DNA of 64,000 nt from Klebsiella electrica (GCF_006711645.1 NZ_CP041247.1:620001-684000); one strand, 5' to 3'; counted from the first letter of the stretch, positions 52,266-61,569 are shown. Made by a program: numbers and translations. The notes: a model not told the origin generated them from the sequence alone.

Positions 52266-52997
52266 GTGGGTAATAATTTGATGCAGGCGGACCTGTCCGT
52301 TTGGGGTATGTATCATCATGCCGATATTGTCGTTAAGGTCGTGATGATTGGCCTGATTTTGGCGTCGGTAGTCACTTGGGCTATCTTTTTCGGCAAAGGT
52401 GCTGAAATCCTCTCCAGTAAGCGCCGCCTCAAGCGTGAACAGCAGCTGCTCGGCGATGCGCGTTCCCTCGATCAGGCCAGCGATATCGCAAACAGTTTCC
52501 ACCCGAAAAGCTTAAGCATCCAGCTTATCAATGAAGCGCAGAACGAACTGGCGCTCTCTGAAGGCGTTGAAGATAACGAAGGGATTAAAGAACGTACCGG
52601 TTTCCGCCTTGAGCGTCGCGTAGCGTTCGTGGGTCGCTACATGGGGCGCGGCAACGGTTATCTGGCGACCATCGGGGCGATTTCCCCGTTCGTCGGCCTG
52701 TTTGGTACCGTCTGGGGTATCATGAACAGCTTTATCGGCATTGCGCAGACGCAGACCACTAACCTTGCGGTGGTGGCACCGGGCATCGCGGAAGCGCTGC
52801 TGGCGACGGCCATCGGCCTGTTTGCGGCGATTCCAGCCGTGGTTATCTATAATATTTTTGCCCGCATGATCGGCAGCTACAAAGCGTCGCTCGGCGATGT
52901 CGCCGCGCAGGTGCTGCTGCTGCAAAGCCGTGACCTGGATCTGAGCGCCAGCGGCGTAAAACCGGTTCGTACCGCGCAAAAATTACGAGTAGGTTAA
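52266..52997 (+). CDS. exbB: TonB-system motor protein ExbB
   Basis: Pentameric inner-membrane proton channel component that powers TonB-dependent import of siderophores and cobalamin. The GTG at 52266 has TGGAGA six bases upstream and gives MGNNLMQADLSVWGMY, 243 residues (244 in E. coli). Three hydrophobic helices are seen (about 20-43, 130-155, 175-200), with the conserved FVGLFGTVWGIMNSFIGIA. It is followed seven bases later by exbD. Confidence 0.97.
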   Translation: MGNNLMQADLSVWGMYHHADIVVKVVMIGLILASVVTWAIFFGKGAEILSSKRRLKREQQLLGDARSLDQASDIANSFHPKSLSIQLINEAQNELALSEGVEDNEGIKERTGFRLERRVAFVGRYMGRGNGYLATIGAISPFVGLFGTVWGIMNSFIGIAQTQTTNLAVVAPGIAEALLATAIGLFAAIPAVVIYNIFARMIGSYKASLGDVAAQVLLLQSRDLDLSASGVKPVRTAQKLRVG

Positions 52998-53003
52998 TGC
53001 TTT

Positions 53004-53429
53004 ATGGCAATGCATTTTAACGAAAACCCCGATGATAACGGCGAAATGCATGACATCAACGTCACGCCGTTTATCGACGTCATGCTGGTGCTGTTGATCA
53101 TCTTTATGGTGGCGGCGCCGCTGGCGACCGTGGATGTGAAGGTCAACCTTCCGGCCTCCTCAAGTCAGCCACAGCCGCGTCCGGAAAAGCCGATTTATCT
53201 GTCGGTGAAAGCGGATAACAGCATGTTCCTCGGCAACGATCCGATCACCGAAGAGAGCATGATCGGCGCGCTGAATACGCTGACGGAAGGGAAGAAAGAC
53301 ACCACCGTCTTCTTCCGTGCGGATAAAACCGTGGACTATGAGACCATGATGAAGGTCATGGATACTCTGCACCAGGCGGGTTATCTGAAAATTGGTCTGG
53401 TGGGCGAAGAAAGCGTAAAAGCGAAATAA
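53004..53429 (+). CDS. exbD: TonB-system protein ExbD
   Basis: Partner of ExbB and TonB; a single-helix inner-membrane protein with a periplasmic domain. It is 141 residues. The essential Asp25 is in [19 protein letters not shown], the hydrophobic helix is 23-43, and the C-terminal periplasmic domain follows. It is cotranscribed with exbB; a terminator lies 22 bases after the stop. Confidence 0.98.
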   Translation: MAMHFNENPDDNGEMHDINVTPFIDVMLVLLIIFMVAAPLATVDVKVNLPASSSQPQPRPEKPIYLSVKADNSMFLGNDPITEESMIGALNTLTEGKKDTTVFFRADKTVDYETMMKVMDTLHQAGYLKIGLVGEESVKAK

Positions 53430-53450
53430 CCCTCCCGACGACCTTTATCA

Positions 53451-53475
53451 GGCTGGCCATGTGCCAGCCTTTTTT
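53451..53475 (+). terminator. exbBD terminator
   Basis: GGCTGGC, CATGT, GCCAGCC then TTTTTT: a textbook intrinsic terminator. Confidence 0.93.
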
Positions 53476-53569
53476 ATGCCCGATATTCAGCGGCGATATG
53501 GCGGGAGGTTGCAATCGCTGCGGCGGGTTGCGATATAATGGCGGACTTTTGCTTAACTCACAGGATCTT

Positions 53570-54064
53570 ATGGAACGCTTTCTGGAAAATGCTATGTATA
53601 CCTCCCGCTGGTTATTGGCGCCGGTTTATTTTGGTCTATCGCTCGGGCTGATTGCGCTGTCGATCAAATTTTTTCAGGAGATTTTCCACATCCTGCCGCA
53701 CATCTTCAGCGTGAGCGAGTCGGATCTGGTTCTGACGCTGCTGTCGCTGGTCGATATGACGCTGGTGGGCGGCCTGCTGGTGATGGTGATGTTCTCCGGC
53801 TACGAAAATTTTGTCTCCCAGCTGGATATCAATGAAGGTAAAGAAAAGCTCAGCTGGCTGGGCAAAATGGACGCCACCTCGCTGAAAAATAAAGTGGCGG
53901 CGTCCATTGTCGCCATCTCCTCTATCCATCTGCTGCGGGTGTTTATGGACGCGCAAAACGTACCGGACAACAAGCTGATGTGGTACGTCATTATCCATCT
54001 GACCTTTGTGCTGTCGGCGTTTGTGATGGGTTATCTCGATCGTCTGACCAAGGTTAAGCACTGA
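53570..54064 (+). CDS. yqhA: UPF0114 membrane protein YqhA
   Basis: Inner-membrane protein of unknown function (UPF0114). From the ATG at 53570 it is 164 residues, as in E. coli: [25 protein letters not shown]. Hydrophobic segments are at about 14-38, 52-72, 105-125 and 135-155. Conserved text includes [26 protein letters not shown]. The TATAATGG ahead of the start is a likely -10 element. The open frame upstream reaches into the exbD terminator and is not conserved. Confidence 0.94.
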   Translation: MERFLENAMYTSRWLLAPVYFGLSLGLIALSIKFFQEIFHILPHIFSVSESDLVLTLLSLVDMTLVGGLLVMVMFSGYENFVSQLDINEGKEKLSWLGKMDATSLKNKVAASIVAISSIHLLRVFMDAQNVPDNKLMWYVIIHLTFVLSAFVMGYLDRLTKVKH

Positions 54065-54072
54065 GACACCTG

Positions 54073-54095
54073 CCCGGCGGCGCAGCGCCGCCGGG
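54073..54095. terminator. Hairpin between yqhA and yghZ
   Basis: CCCGGCGGCG, CAG, CGCCGCCGGG: a perfect 10-bp stem with no T-run, lying between convergent genes. It contains the same 17-base core as the ygiQ-dkgA hairpin. Confidence 0.65.
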
Positions 54096-54103
54096 TGAGT
54101 GAC

Positions 54104-55144
54104 TTATTGATCCGACGAGGTTTGCCATAAATTGAGCTGGCCATCCGCGACATGCTGGTCAATCTGCGCCAGCTCTTCTGCGCTAAACGTCAGATTATTC
54201 AGTGCCTGTACGTTCTCCTCCAGCTGCTGTGGGCGGCTGGCGCCAATCAGCACTGATGTGACCCGACTATCCTTCAGCAGCCAGCTCAGCGCCATTTGCG
54301 CCATACTCTGTCCGCGGCTGTGGGCCATCTCCTGCAGTAAGCGCAGGCTGTGCAGATTTGACTCACTGAGCATATTCTCCGTCAGGCCGCGCGCTCTTTT
54401 CCCTTCGTAGAACATCCGCGAACCTTCGGGGATCTGCTGTAGATATTTGCCGGTCAGCAGGCCCTGCGCCAGCGGCGTAAAGGCGATACAGCCGACGCCG
54501 TTCTCCTCCAGCGTATCCAGCAGCCCGCTGGTGTCGACCCAGCGGTTGAGCAGGTTATAAGACGGCTGGTGAATCAGCAGCGGGATCTTCCAGTCGCGCA
54601 AAAGCGCGGCCATTTGCCGCGTACGTTCCGGCGAATAGGAGGAGATGCCGACATACAAGGCTTTACCGCTCTGCACCGCCTGTGCCAGCGCCGCGGCGGT
54701 CTCTTCCATCGGCGTATTTTCATCGACGCGATGCGAATAGAAAATATCGACGTAATCCAGTCCCATCCGCTGCAGGCTCTGATCGAGGCTGGCGAGCAGA
54801 TATTTTCGTGAACTACCGTTGCCATAGGGGCCTGGCCACATGGAATAGCCCGCTTTCGTCGCCACAATCAGCTCGTCGCGGTAGGCGGCGAAATCCTCGC
54901 GCAGCAGGCGGCCAAAATTCTCCTCCGCGCTGCCGGGCGGCGGCCCGTAGTTATTCGCCAGATCGAAATGGGTAATGCCCAGATCAAAGGCTTTGCGTAA
55001 CAGGGCGCGTTGGTCATCCAGCGCGTGACCGTGACTAAAGTTGTGCCACAGTCCCAGCGACAAAAGGGGCAATTGCAGGCCGCTTTTACCGCAGTAGCGG
55101 TACTGCATGCGATCGTAGCGGGTGGGATCAGCTAACCAGGACAT
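54104..55144 (-). CDS. yghZ: L-glyceraldehyde 3-phosphate reductase YghZ (aldo-keto reductase)
   Basis: AKR14 family reductase that works on L-glyceraldehyde 3-phosphate and methylglyoxal. It is 346 residues. The catalytic Asp and Tyr are in HFDLANNYGPPPGSAE, Lys in IVATKAGY and His in IFYSHRVDE; the NADPH-binding end is SVLIGASRPQQLEEN. Monocistronic, between two hairpins. Related to dkgA and yqhD in aldehyde handling, but each is a separate unit. Confidence 0.96.
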   Translation of the reverse strand: MSWLADPTRYDRMQYRYCGKSGLQLPLLSLGLWHNFSHGHALDDQRALLRKAFDLGITHFDLANNYGPPPGSAEENFGRLLREDFAAYRDELIVATKAGYSMWPGPYGNGSSRKYLLASLDQSLQRMGLDYVDIFYSHRVDENTPMEETAAALAQAVQSGKALYVGISSYSPERTRQMAALLRDWKIPLLIHQPSYNLLNRWVDTSGLLDTLEENGVGCIAFTPLAQGLLTGKYLQQIPEGSRMFYEGKRARGLTENMLSESNLHSLRLLQEMAHSRGQSMAQMALSWLLKDSRVTSVLIGASRPQQLEENVQALNNLTFSAEELAQIDQHVADGQLNLWQTSSDQ

Positions 55145-55287
55145 GCTCTCTCCTTATAAATTAAAACGTCGTTCCCATTTTAACTGGTATGGTACGCCAG
55201 CAGCGTTCGCTGGATCACAATGTGTAAGATTGCTGGCGTCACCGCGAGCTTCTGCTTTGCTTAAAGGGGGGAATATCCGGAGAAGAG

Positions 55288-56178
55288 ATGATGACGCGAC
55301 TGACGGCGAAAGATTTTCCGCAAGAGCTGCTGGAGTATTACGACTATTACGCGCACGGCAAAATCAGCAAGAGGGAATTTTTGCAGCTGGCCGGAAAGTA
55401 CGCCGTCGGCGGCATGACCGCCCTGGCGCTGTTTAACCTGCTGAAACCGAACTACGCGCTTGCCGGGCAGATCTCGTTTACCGACCCGGATATCCATGCG
55501 CAATATATTCGCTATCCTTCGCCCGAGGGTCACGCCGAGGTGCGTGGTTATCTGGTGGTGCCGACGAAATCCAGCGTAAAACCGGCGTCGGTGATCGTCG
55601 TGCATGAGAATCGCGGACTGAATCCCTATATCGAAGATGTCGCCCGCCGGGTGGCTAAAGCCGGTTACATCGCGCTGGCACCGGATGGCCTGAGTTCGGT
55701 GGGCGGCTATCCCGGCAATGATGACGAAGGGCGCGAGCTTCAGCAGAAAGTCGATCCGCAGAAGCTGATGAACGACTTTTTTGCCGCCGTCGCCTTTATG
55801 GAAAAACATCCGCAGGCGAGCGGAAAAGTGGGGATAACCGGGTTTTGTTACGGCGGCGGGGTTTGCAATGCCGCCGCCGTGGCGATCCCGGAGCTGGCCT
55901 GCGCGGTGCCGTTTTATGGCCGCCCGCCGCCGATCGCGGAGGTCGGGAAAATCCATGCCCCGCTGCTACTGCACTATGCGGAGCTGGATAAACCCATCAC
56001 CGATGGCTGGCCCGCTTATGAACAGGCGCTGAAGGCGCAGCATAAAGTGTTCGAAGCCTATATCTATCCGCAGGTGAACCACGGTTTTCACAACGACTCC
56101 ACGCCGCGCTACGACCGGGCTGCCGCCGAGCTTGCCTGGCAGCGAACGCTGGCGTGGTTTGCCAAATATCTCGGCTAA
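55288..56178 (+). CDS. yghX: Dienelactone hydrolase family protein YghX
   Basis: Alpha/beta-hydrolase of 296 residues, intact here, whereas the E. coli K-12 copy is interrupted. The catalytic Cys is in [12 protein letters not shown], the Asp should lie near [12 protein letters not shown], and the His is in NHGFHND. Before the hydrolase domain there is an N-terminal extension with [20 protein letters not shown] followed by a hydrophobic stretch ending ALAG, which resembles a Tat or anchor segment with Lys-Arg in place of Arg-Arg. GGAGAAGAG precedes tandem ATGs at 55288 and 55291. The substrate is unknown. Confidence 0.9.
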   Translation: MMTRLTAKDFPQELLEYYDYYAHGKISKREFLQLAGKYAVGGMTALALFNLLKPNYALAGQISFTDPDIHAQYIRYPSPEGHAEVRGYLVVPTKSSVKPASVIVVHENRGLNPYIEDVARRVAKAGYIALAPDGLSSVGGYPGNDDEGRELQQKVDPQKLMNDFFAAVAFMEKHPQASGKVGITGFCYGGGVCNAAAVAIPELACAVPFYGRPPPIAEVGKIHAPLLLHYAELDKPITDGWPAYEQALKAQHKVFEAYIYPQVNHGFHNDSTPRYDRAAAELAWQRTLAWFAKYLG

Positions 56179-56212
56179 AAAGGGCGGAAATAGCGCTGGC
56201 ACTCGCTCAAAA

Positions 56213-56242
56213 AATCGCTATATAATTTTATATATAGCGATT
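56213..56242 (+). repeat. Perfect 12-bp inverted repeat before yghW
   Basis: AATCGCTATATA, six bases, TATATAGCGATT. It ends 15 bases before the yghW ATG, directly ahead of its GGAGGG ribosome site. The AT-rich centre (TATAATTTTATA) may also contain the -10 element. It may be an operator or an RNA hairpin that hides the start. Confidence 0.7.
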
Positions 56243-56257
56243 GAGGAGGGAAAAGCG

Positions 56258-56545
56258 ATGGATAACCATTTTGGCAAAGGTTTAATGGCGGGGCTGAAGG
56301 CGTCTCAGGCGGAAAGCGCCAGCAACGCAGCCGGTTTTTGCGCGGATTATAAACGTGGCTTTGTCCTCGGTTATTCTCAGCGCATGTTTGAAAAAACCGG
56401 CGATCGCCAGCTTAGCGCCTGGGAGGCCGGGATCCTCACCCGCCGCTATGGCCTGGACAGAAACATGGTCATGGATTTCTTCAGGGAAGGACATTCCTGT
56501 ATCGCGATGCGTTACTTTATGGCGGGATACCGGCTGGAAAGTTAA
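56258..56545 (+). CDS. yghW: DUF2623 protein YghW
   Basis: Small conserved enterobacterial protein of unknown role, 95 residues from the ATG at 56258 ([17 protein letters not shown]). [18 protein letters not shown] text, [14 protein letters not shown] and [12 protein letters not shown] agree closely with E. coli YghW. It has three Cys and no signal peptide. GAGGAGGG lies eight bases before the start, a strong site. It directly follows yghX and converges with yghU. Confidence 0.92.
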   Translation: MDNHFGKGLMAGLKASQAESASNAAGFCADYKRGFVLGYSQRMFEKTGDRQLSAWEAGILTRRYGLDRNMVMDFFREGHSCIAMRYFMAGYRLES

Positions 56546-56579
56546 CTACCGAAGGCCGAAGCCCCCGGTAGGTGAGAGG

Positions 56580-57446
56580 TTATGCCTGGCGCTTGTCTTC
56601 GGTCAGGGTATCAAAGTCGCTGGCGCTGTGGCGTTCGTGCAGCTGCTCGTTAAGCGGGCCGTTGGTCCGGTTGACGATTCGTCCGCGTTTGACTGCCGGA
56701 CGATTGCCAATGTCCTGCGCCCAGCGCAGGACGTTTTTATAGCTGCCGGCGTCCAGGAATTCCGCGGCATTATACACCCCACCCAGCACGACATTGCCGT
56801 ACCACGGCCAGATGGCCATATCGGCGATGGTGTACTCTTCCCCGGAAACATAGCGGTTGCGGGCGAGCTGTTTATCCAGCACGTCGAGCTGACGTTTGGC
56901 TTCCATCGTGAAGCGGTCAATCGCGTACTCGATTTTCACCGGCGCATAGTTAAAGAAGTGACCAAAACCGCCGCCGAGGAACGGGGCGGCGCCCTGTAAC
57001 CAGAACAGCCAGTTCAGGGTCTCGGTCCGCCCTGCGGGATCTTTAGGCAGGAAGAAACCAAATTTTTCAGCGAGGTAAAGCAGAATGCTGCCGGACTCAA
57101 ATACGCGCGTCGGCGGAGTGGTCGAGTGGTCGCTCAGCGCGGGAATTTTTGAGTTGGGGTTCACCTCAACAAAACCGCTGGAGAACTGATCGCCTTCGCC
57201 AATGCGGATCAGCCAGGCATCGTATTCCGCGCCGCTCACGCCAAGCGCCAGCAGCTCTTCCAGCAGGATGGTCACCTTCTGGCCGTTGGGCGTGCCCAGG
57301 GAGTAAAGCTGCAGCGGATGTGAGCCAACCGGTAGCGTTTTTTCATGGGTGGCGCCGGAGACGGGACGGTTGATGTTGGCGAACGCGCCGCCGTTGTTTT
57401 GCTTCCACTCCCACACTTTAGGGGGTTGGTAGTTATTCTCTGACAT
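56580..57446 (-). CDS. yghU: Nu-class glutathione transferase / disulfide-bond oxidoreductase YghU
   Basis: Binds two glutathiones and has disulfide reductase activity, with weak transferase and peroxidase activity in E. coli. It is 288 residues from the ATG at 57446 (MSENNYQPPKVWEW), exactly the E. coli length. Thioredoxin-fold N-terminal domain (LPVGSHPLQLYSLGTPNGQKVTI), then the helical domain (LNWLFWLQGAAPFLGGGFGHFF). The frame is open upstream into the next gene but is not conserved. GAGGACC-type text precedes it. Shares the area with gss. Confidence 0.95.
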   Translation of the reverse strand: MSENNYQPPKVWEWKQNNGGAFANINRPVSGATHEKTLPVGSHPLQLYSLGTPNGQKVTILLEELLALGVSGAEYDAWLIRIGEGDQFSSGFVEVNPNSKIPALSDHSTTPPTRVFESGSILLYLAEKFGFFLPKDPAGRTETLNWLFWLQGAAPFLGGGFGHFFNYAPVKIEYAIDRFTMEAKRQLDVLDKQLARNRYVSGEEYTIADMAIWPWYGNVVLGGVYNAAEFLDAGSYKNVLRWAQDIGNRPAVKRGRIVNRTNGPLNEQLHERHSASDFDTLTEDKRQA

Positions 57447-57562
57447 GAGGACCTGCCTTTTTAGTGAGCCGTTGAGGGAGTGTAGCAGGAGATTCCAGGC
57501 AGGTTTAACAGTGTGAGGCTTATTGGCCCCGGTCAGCGTCGCGCAACCGGGGCGAGGAGGAC

Positions 57563-58123
57563 TCAGGCCATAATCCGCGCGGCCCATACGCTGATATCGT
57601 CGCCGCTGCCGAGGTCCGGCTGCACCAGGCCGTTGACCATAAAGGTCGGCGAGACATGAATACCGTTCTGTCGCGCGTATTTGCAATGCCATTTAATCTC
57701 AGCCTGCAGCTCAGGGCGGGCAAAGGCCGTAGAGAGCAGAACCTGGCTGTAGTGCTCAATGCGCTGGATAATCTGCTGCGGCGTGGTCTCCATATTCGGC
57801 CCGCTGCAATGATCGGTAAATTCAAACTCTTCGCGATGGTCGGCGACCGCTTTTAACACTCTGTGCGCCTGCTCTCTGCCGTGCGGTAGCGTCGAGGCGG
57901 CAAGAATGCAGCGCACGATGACGCCGGAGAAAAGATGCCACGGCTGCGACTGCAGGCGAATCTTGATAGTCACATTATCCGCGCCGACTTCGTCCAGCAG
58001 ATCGTCAAGCTTATTGAACGCCCGGACGGAAAACGGGCAGGTTGGCTCAAGGAATACCTCAAAAGTACGTGGGCCGTGGCCCCAGACCAGCGGTTGAGCC
58101 TGCAGATGCGGTTGTGCGCTCAT
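57563..58123 (-). CDS. Cytoplasmic DsbA-like thioredoxin-fold protein, single-cysteine CPFS
   Basis: Thioredoxin-fold protein of 186 residues from the ATG at 58123 with AGGAG seven bases upstream; a further in-frame ATG would add eight residues. The active-site position reads LEPTCPFSVRAF (Cys29, Pro, Phe, Ser32), so the second Cys of CxxC is missing. A cis-Pro loop is seen as VSPTFMVNG, and the helical insert lies between, as in DsbA. There is no signal peptide, so it is cytoplasmic. It lies 116 bases before yghU on the same strand and diverges from gss. I recognise the fold, not a named gene. Confidence 0.85.
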   Translation of the reverse strand: MSAQPHLQAQPLVWGHGPRTFEVFLEPTCPFSVRAFNKLDDLLDEVGADNVTIKIRLQSQPWHLFSGVIVRCILAASTLPHGREQAHRVLKAVADHREEFEFTDHCSGPNMETTPQQIIQRIEHYSQVLLSTAFARPELQAEIKWHCKYARQNGIHVSPTFMVNGLVQPDLGSGDDISVWAARIMA

Positions 58124-58402
58124 AATCAACTCCTGACGTTGTCTCATTCTTCGTTATGGTTCCCTACATCATCCAGGCGGTTGTCAGCGGCAATGCAACC
58201 TGAAGTATTACGGGGAGATATTACAACTAACGATATCACTTTTACCCAAAGGCGCCGGGTTATTTTCCCGCGGGGCACGATCGCTGAATCCAATGAGTGG
58301 TATCATCATTGCACCTCTGTCTGGTAAGTGCCTGCGGCAGGATAAGAAGAGGGAGTTTTGTTCCGCCAACTGCCCGGGCTGCATTAATTTGAGGTCAGGC
58401 TA

Positions 58403-60274
58403 ATGAGCAAAGGATCGACAAGTAGTGATGCCCCTTTTGGTACGTTGTTAGGCTACGCGCCGGGGGGCGTAGCAATTTATTCATCGAATTACAGCAGTTT
58501 AAATCCGCGCGACTATCCGGATGACGCCACGTTCCGCAGTTACATCGACAATGAGTATATGGGGCACAAATGGCAGTGCGTTGAATTCGCGCGCCGTTTT
58601 TTGTTCCTCACCTACGGTTTTGTCTTTACCGATGTCGGCATGGCCTATGAAATCTTCTCCCTGCGTTTTCTGCGTGAAGTGGTTAATGACAATATTTTGC
58701 CGCTACAGGCTTTTGCAAACGGCGCCCGCCGTCCGCCGATAGCCGGTTCGCTGCTGATTTGGCAGAAGGGCGGCGAGTTTAAGCATACCGGCCATGTCGC
58801 GGTGATTACGCAACTGGTCGGCAATAAGGTCCGCATCGCCGAGCAAAACGTGATTCACGCGCCGCTGCCGCAGGGCCAGCAGTGGACTCGCGAATTAACG
58901 CTGGAAGTGAAAGACGGTTTCTACACCATCAAAGACACCTTTGCCGATACCGAAATATTAGGCTGGATGATTCAGACCGCCGATACCGAGCACAGTCTGC
59001 CGCAGCCGGTGCTGCCGGGCGAAGCGATGGCGATTCAGGGAGCGAGACTGCCGAATAAAGGCCAGTTCCGCGGTAACTGGCTGAACGAGAAAGATTCGCT
59101 GCAGAAAGCCTACGTGGCCGCCAATGGTCACTTCATCAATCAGGATCCCTATCAATACTTCACCATTACCGAAAGCGCCGAGCAGGAGCTTATCAAAGCG
59201 ACCAACGAGCTGCATTTGATGTACCTGCACGCCACCGATAAGGTGATGAAAGATGACCATCTGCTGGCGCTGTTTGATATCCCCAAAATTCTCTGGCCGC
59301 GCCTGCGTCTCTCATGGCAGCGACGCCGTCATCATATGATCACCGGCCGCATGGATTTCTGTATGGATGAGCGCGGGCTGAAGGTCTATGAATACAACGC
59401 CGACTCCGCCTCTTGTCATACCGAAGGCGGGCTGATCCTCGAACAGTGGCTGAAACAGGGCTATTACGGCAGCGGACACAACCCGGCGGAAAATCTGCTT
59501 GATGAGCTGGCGGGCGCCTGGAAACACAGCCGCGCCCGTCCTTTCGTGCATATCATGCAGGACAAGGATCTGGAGGAGAACTACCACGCGCTGTTTATCC
59601 AGCGCTCGCTCACGCAGGCGGGGTTCGAAAGTAAGATCCTCTTTGGCCTTGATGAGTTGCACTGGGACGCCGCCGGGCAGCTGATCGACGGCGACGGGCG
59701 TCTGGTGAACTGCGTCTGGAAAACCTGGGCCTGGGAAACCGCCATCGAACAGGTGCGCGAGGTCAGCGCCGATGAGTACGCCGCCGTGCCGATCCGTACC
59801 GGGCATCCGCAAAACGCCGTGCGGCTGATCGATGTGCTGCTGCGCCCGGAAGTGCTGGTTTTCGAACCGCTGTGGACGGTGATCCCCGGTAACAAGGCCA
59901 TTCTGCCGGTACTGTGGTCGCTGTTCCCCAACCACCGCTATCTGCTGGATACCGATTTTGTAATCAACGATGAGCTGGCGAAAACCGGCTATGCGGTGAA
60001 GCCTATCTCTGGCCGCTGCGGCAACAACATCGATTTGATTGGTCCGCAAGATGAAGTGCTGGATAAAACCAGCGGGCAGTTTGTCGATCGTAAAAATATT
60101 TACCAGCAGCTCTGGTGCCTGCCGAAGGTGGATGGTAAATACATTCAGGTGTGTACGTTTACCGTCGGCGGTAACTACGGCGGTACTTGTCTGCGCGGCG
60201 ATGATTCGCTGGTGGTCAAAAAAGAGAGTGATATCGAACCGTTAATTGTGCTGAAAGACAGCGACGGCCGGTAG
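58403..60274 (+). CDS. gss: Bifunctional glutathionylspermidine synthetase/amidase
   Basis: Joins glutathione and spermidine with ATP and also hydrolyses the conjugate. It is 623 residues (619 in E. coli). The N-terminal CHAP amidase domain (about 1-195) has the catalytic Cys59 in HKWQCVEFARRF and a His in KHTGHVAVI. The C-terminal ATP-grasp synthetase has GRMDFCMDERGLKVYEYNADSASC and KPISGRCGNNIDLI. Divergent from the CPFS protein. An ATP-grasp relative, ygiC, is also in this window. Confidence 0.98.
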   Translation: MSKGSTSSDAPFGTLLGYAPGGVAIYSSNYSSLNPRDYPDDATFRSYIDNEYMGHKWQCVEFARRFLFLTYGFVFTDVGMAYEIFSLRFLREVVNDNILPLQAFANGARRPPIAGSLLIWQKGGEFKHTGHVAVITQLVGNKVRIAEQNVIHAPLPQGQQWTRELTLEVKDGFYTIKDTFADTEILGWMIQTADTEHSLPQPVLPGEAMAIQGARLPNKGQFRGNWLNEKDSLQKAYVAANGHFINQDPYQYFTITESAEQELIKATNELHLMYLHATDKVMKDDHLLALFDIPKILWPRLRLSWQRRRHHMITGRMDFCMDERGLKVYEYNADSASCHTEGGLILEQWLKQGYYGSGHNPAENLLDELAGAWKHSRARPFVHIMQDKDLEENYHALFIQRSLTQAGFESKILFGLDELHWDAAGQLIDGDGRLVNCVWKTWAWETAIEQVREVSADEYAAVPIRTGHPQNAVRLIDVLLRPEVLVFEPLWTVIPGNKAILPVLWSLFPNHRYLLDTDFVINDELAKTGYAVKPISGRCGNNIDLIGPQDEVLDKTSGQFVDRKNIYQQLWCLPKVDGKYIQVCTFTVGGNYGGTCLRGDDSLVVKKESDIEPLIVLKDSDGR

Positions 60275-60280
60275 CCGGCA

Positions 60281-60313
60281 GCCCGGACAGCGCCGTAAAC
60301 GACCTGTCCGGGC
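60281..60313 (+). terminator. Hairpin after gss
   Basis: GCCCGGACAG, 13 bases, CTGTCCGGGC: a perfect 10-bp stem 7 bases after the gss stop, with no T-run. It may end gss transcription with Rho or shield the 3' end. Confidence 0.6.
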
Positions 60314-60374
60314 AACAAATCCTGCAAATACGCTAAGTCACAAAGAAAACAACAAGACAGAAAAGGAAAATAAT

Positions 60375-61556
60375 ATGCACGACAGGCGACTCGCCGCCCG
60401 CGCGGGTGAACTCAAGCCCTCCGCCGTCCGCGAACTTCTTAAGCACAGTAAACTGCCCGGCGTTATCTCCCTGGGCGGCGGGATTCCGGCTCCGGAGTTG
60501 TTTGATACCGAAGGCCTGAATCTGGCTGTGCAGCAGGTGATGAGCGGGCGCTTTAACGATGCATTTCAGTATGGTTTGACCGAAGGCTATCCGCCGCTGC
60601 GTCAGGCCGTAAGTGAACTGTGTCAGGCGCGCGGCGTTGACTGCCAGGCCAGCCATGTCTATATCACCTCCGGCTCTCAGCAATCGCTGGATATTGTGGC
60701 CCGCACGCTGCTCGATCCGGGCGATGCGATTGTGGTTGAGCGCCCGACCTACCTGGCGGCGCTGCAGGTATTCCAGCTGGCGCAGGCCAATATTCTCAGC
60801 GTCGATACCGACGATAACGGGATGTTGGTTGAACAGCTGGCCGACCTGCTGGAAACGACCCGCGTCAAAGCCGTTTATCTGGTGCCCACCTTCGGCAACC
60901 CCGGTGGAAAAACCCTGAGCGAAGATCGCCGTCGCCGTCTGGTGGCGCTGGCGAAACAGCATGATTTTGTCATTATCGAAGATGATCCCTATGGCGAAAT
61001 CAGCTTTACCGATGAAGTCCGCCGTCCGCTGTATCAGCACGCGGTTGAGCTGGGCTGCGAAGATCAGGTGGTCTACACCTCCACTTTCTCCAAAATTCTC
61101 GCTCCGGGGATGCGTATCGGCTGGATTGTGATGCCGGACTGGCTGGCGCAGCAGACGGTGATCGTCAAGCAGGCGGCGGATCTGCATACCAATATGCTGT
61201 CGCAGGTGATCACGGCGGAGTATCTGGCGATGAATCGCCTGGATAACCAGATCGCGCTGATCCGTGAGGATTATCGTAAGAAGTGTGTGGCGCTGGCGGA
61301 TGCGCTGGAGTCGCGTCTCGGGGAGCACATTGCCTTCAGCCGACCTAAAGGTGGGATGTTCCTGTGGGCTCGCTTCCGCTATTCGTTCGATACGATGGCG
61401 TGGATGAAGACAACGCTGGCAAACGGCGTGGTGTTTGTCCCCGGCGAAGCGTTTTATCACGATAATCCGGATACCCGTACGCTGCGTCTGTCCTACTCGA
61501 CGGTCCCGGAGGAAGGGCTGATGACGGCCGTTGAACGTCTGGCGAAATCGCTGTAG
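60375..61556 (+). CDS. PLP-dependent aminotransferase, class I/II (LysN/2-aminoadipate-like)
   Basis: Fold-type I aminotransferase of 393 residues, without the DNA-binding domain of MocR regulators. Visible motifs: ISLGGGIPAPELFD at the N terminus, the SGSQQSLD cofactor loop, VPTFGNPGG, the PLP-phosphate Asp in IIEDDPYGEISF, the Schiff-base Lys in TSTFSKILAPGMRIGW and the substrate Arg in RTLRLSYS. The nearest family is 2-aminoadipate or aromatic transaminases, but substrate is not predictable. AAAGGAAAA precedes the ATG. It stands alone. Confidence 0.88.
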   Translation: MHDRRLAARAGELKPSAVRELLKHSKLPGVISLGGGIPAPELFDTEGLNLAVQQVMSGRFNDAFQYGLTEGYPPLRQAVSELCQARGVDCQASHVYITSGSQQSLDIVARTLLDPGDAIVVERPTYLAALQVFQLAQANILSVDTDDNGMLVEQLADLLETTRVKAVYLVPTFGNPGGKTLSEDRRRRLVALAKQHDFVIIEDDPYGEISFTDEVRRPLYQHAVELGCEDQVVYTSTFSKILAPGMRIGWIVMPDWLAQQTVIVKQAADLHTNMLSQVITAEYLAMNRLDNQIALIREDYRKKCVALADALESRLGEHIAFSRPKGGMFLWARFRYSFDTMAWMKTTLANGVVFVPGEAFYHDNPDTRTLRLSYSTVPEEGLMTAVERLAKSL

Positions 61557-61569
61557 CTGTCTATAAATC

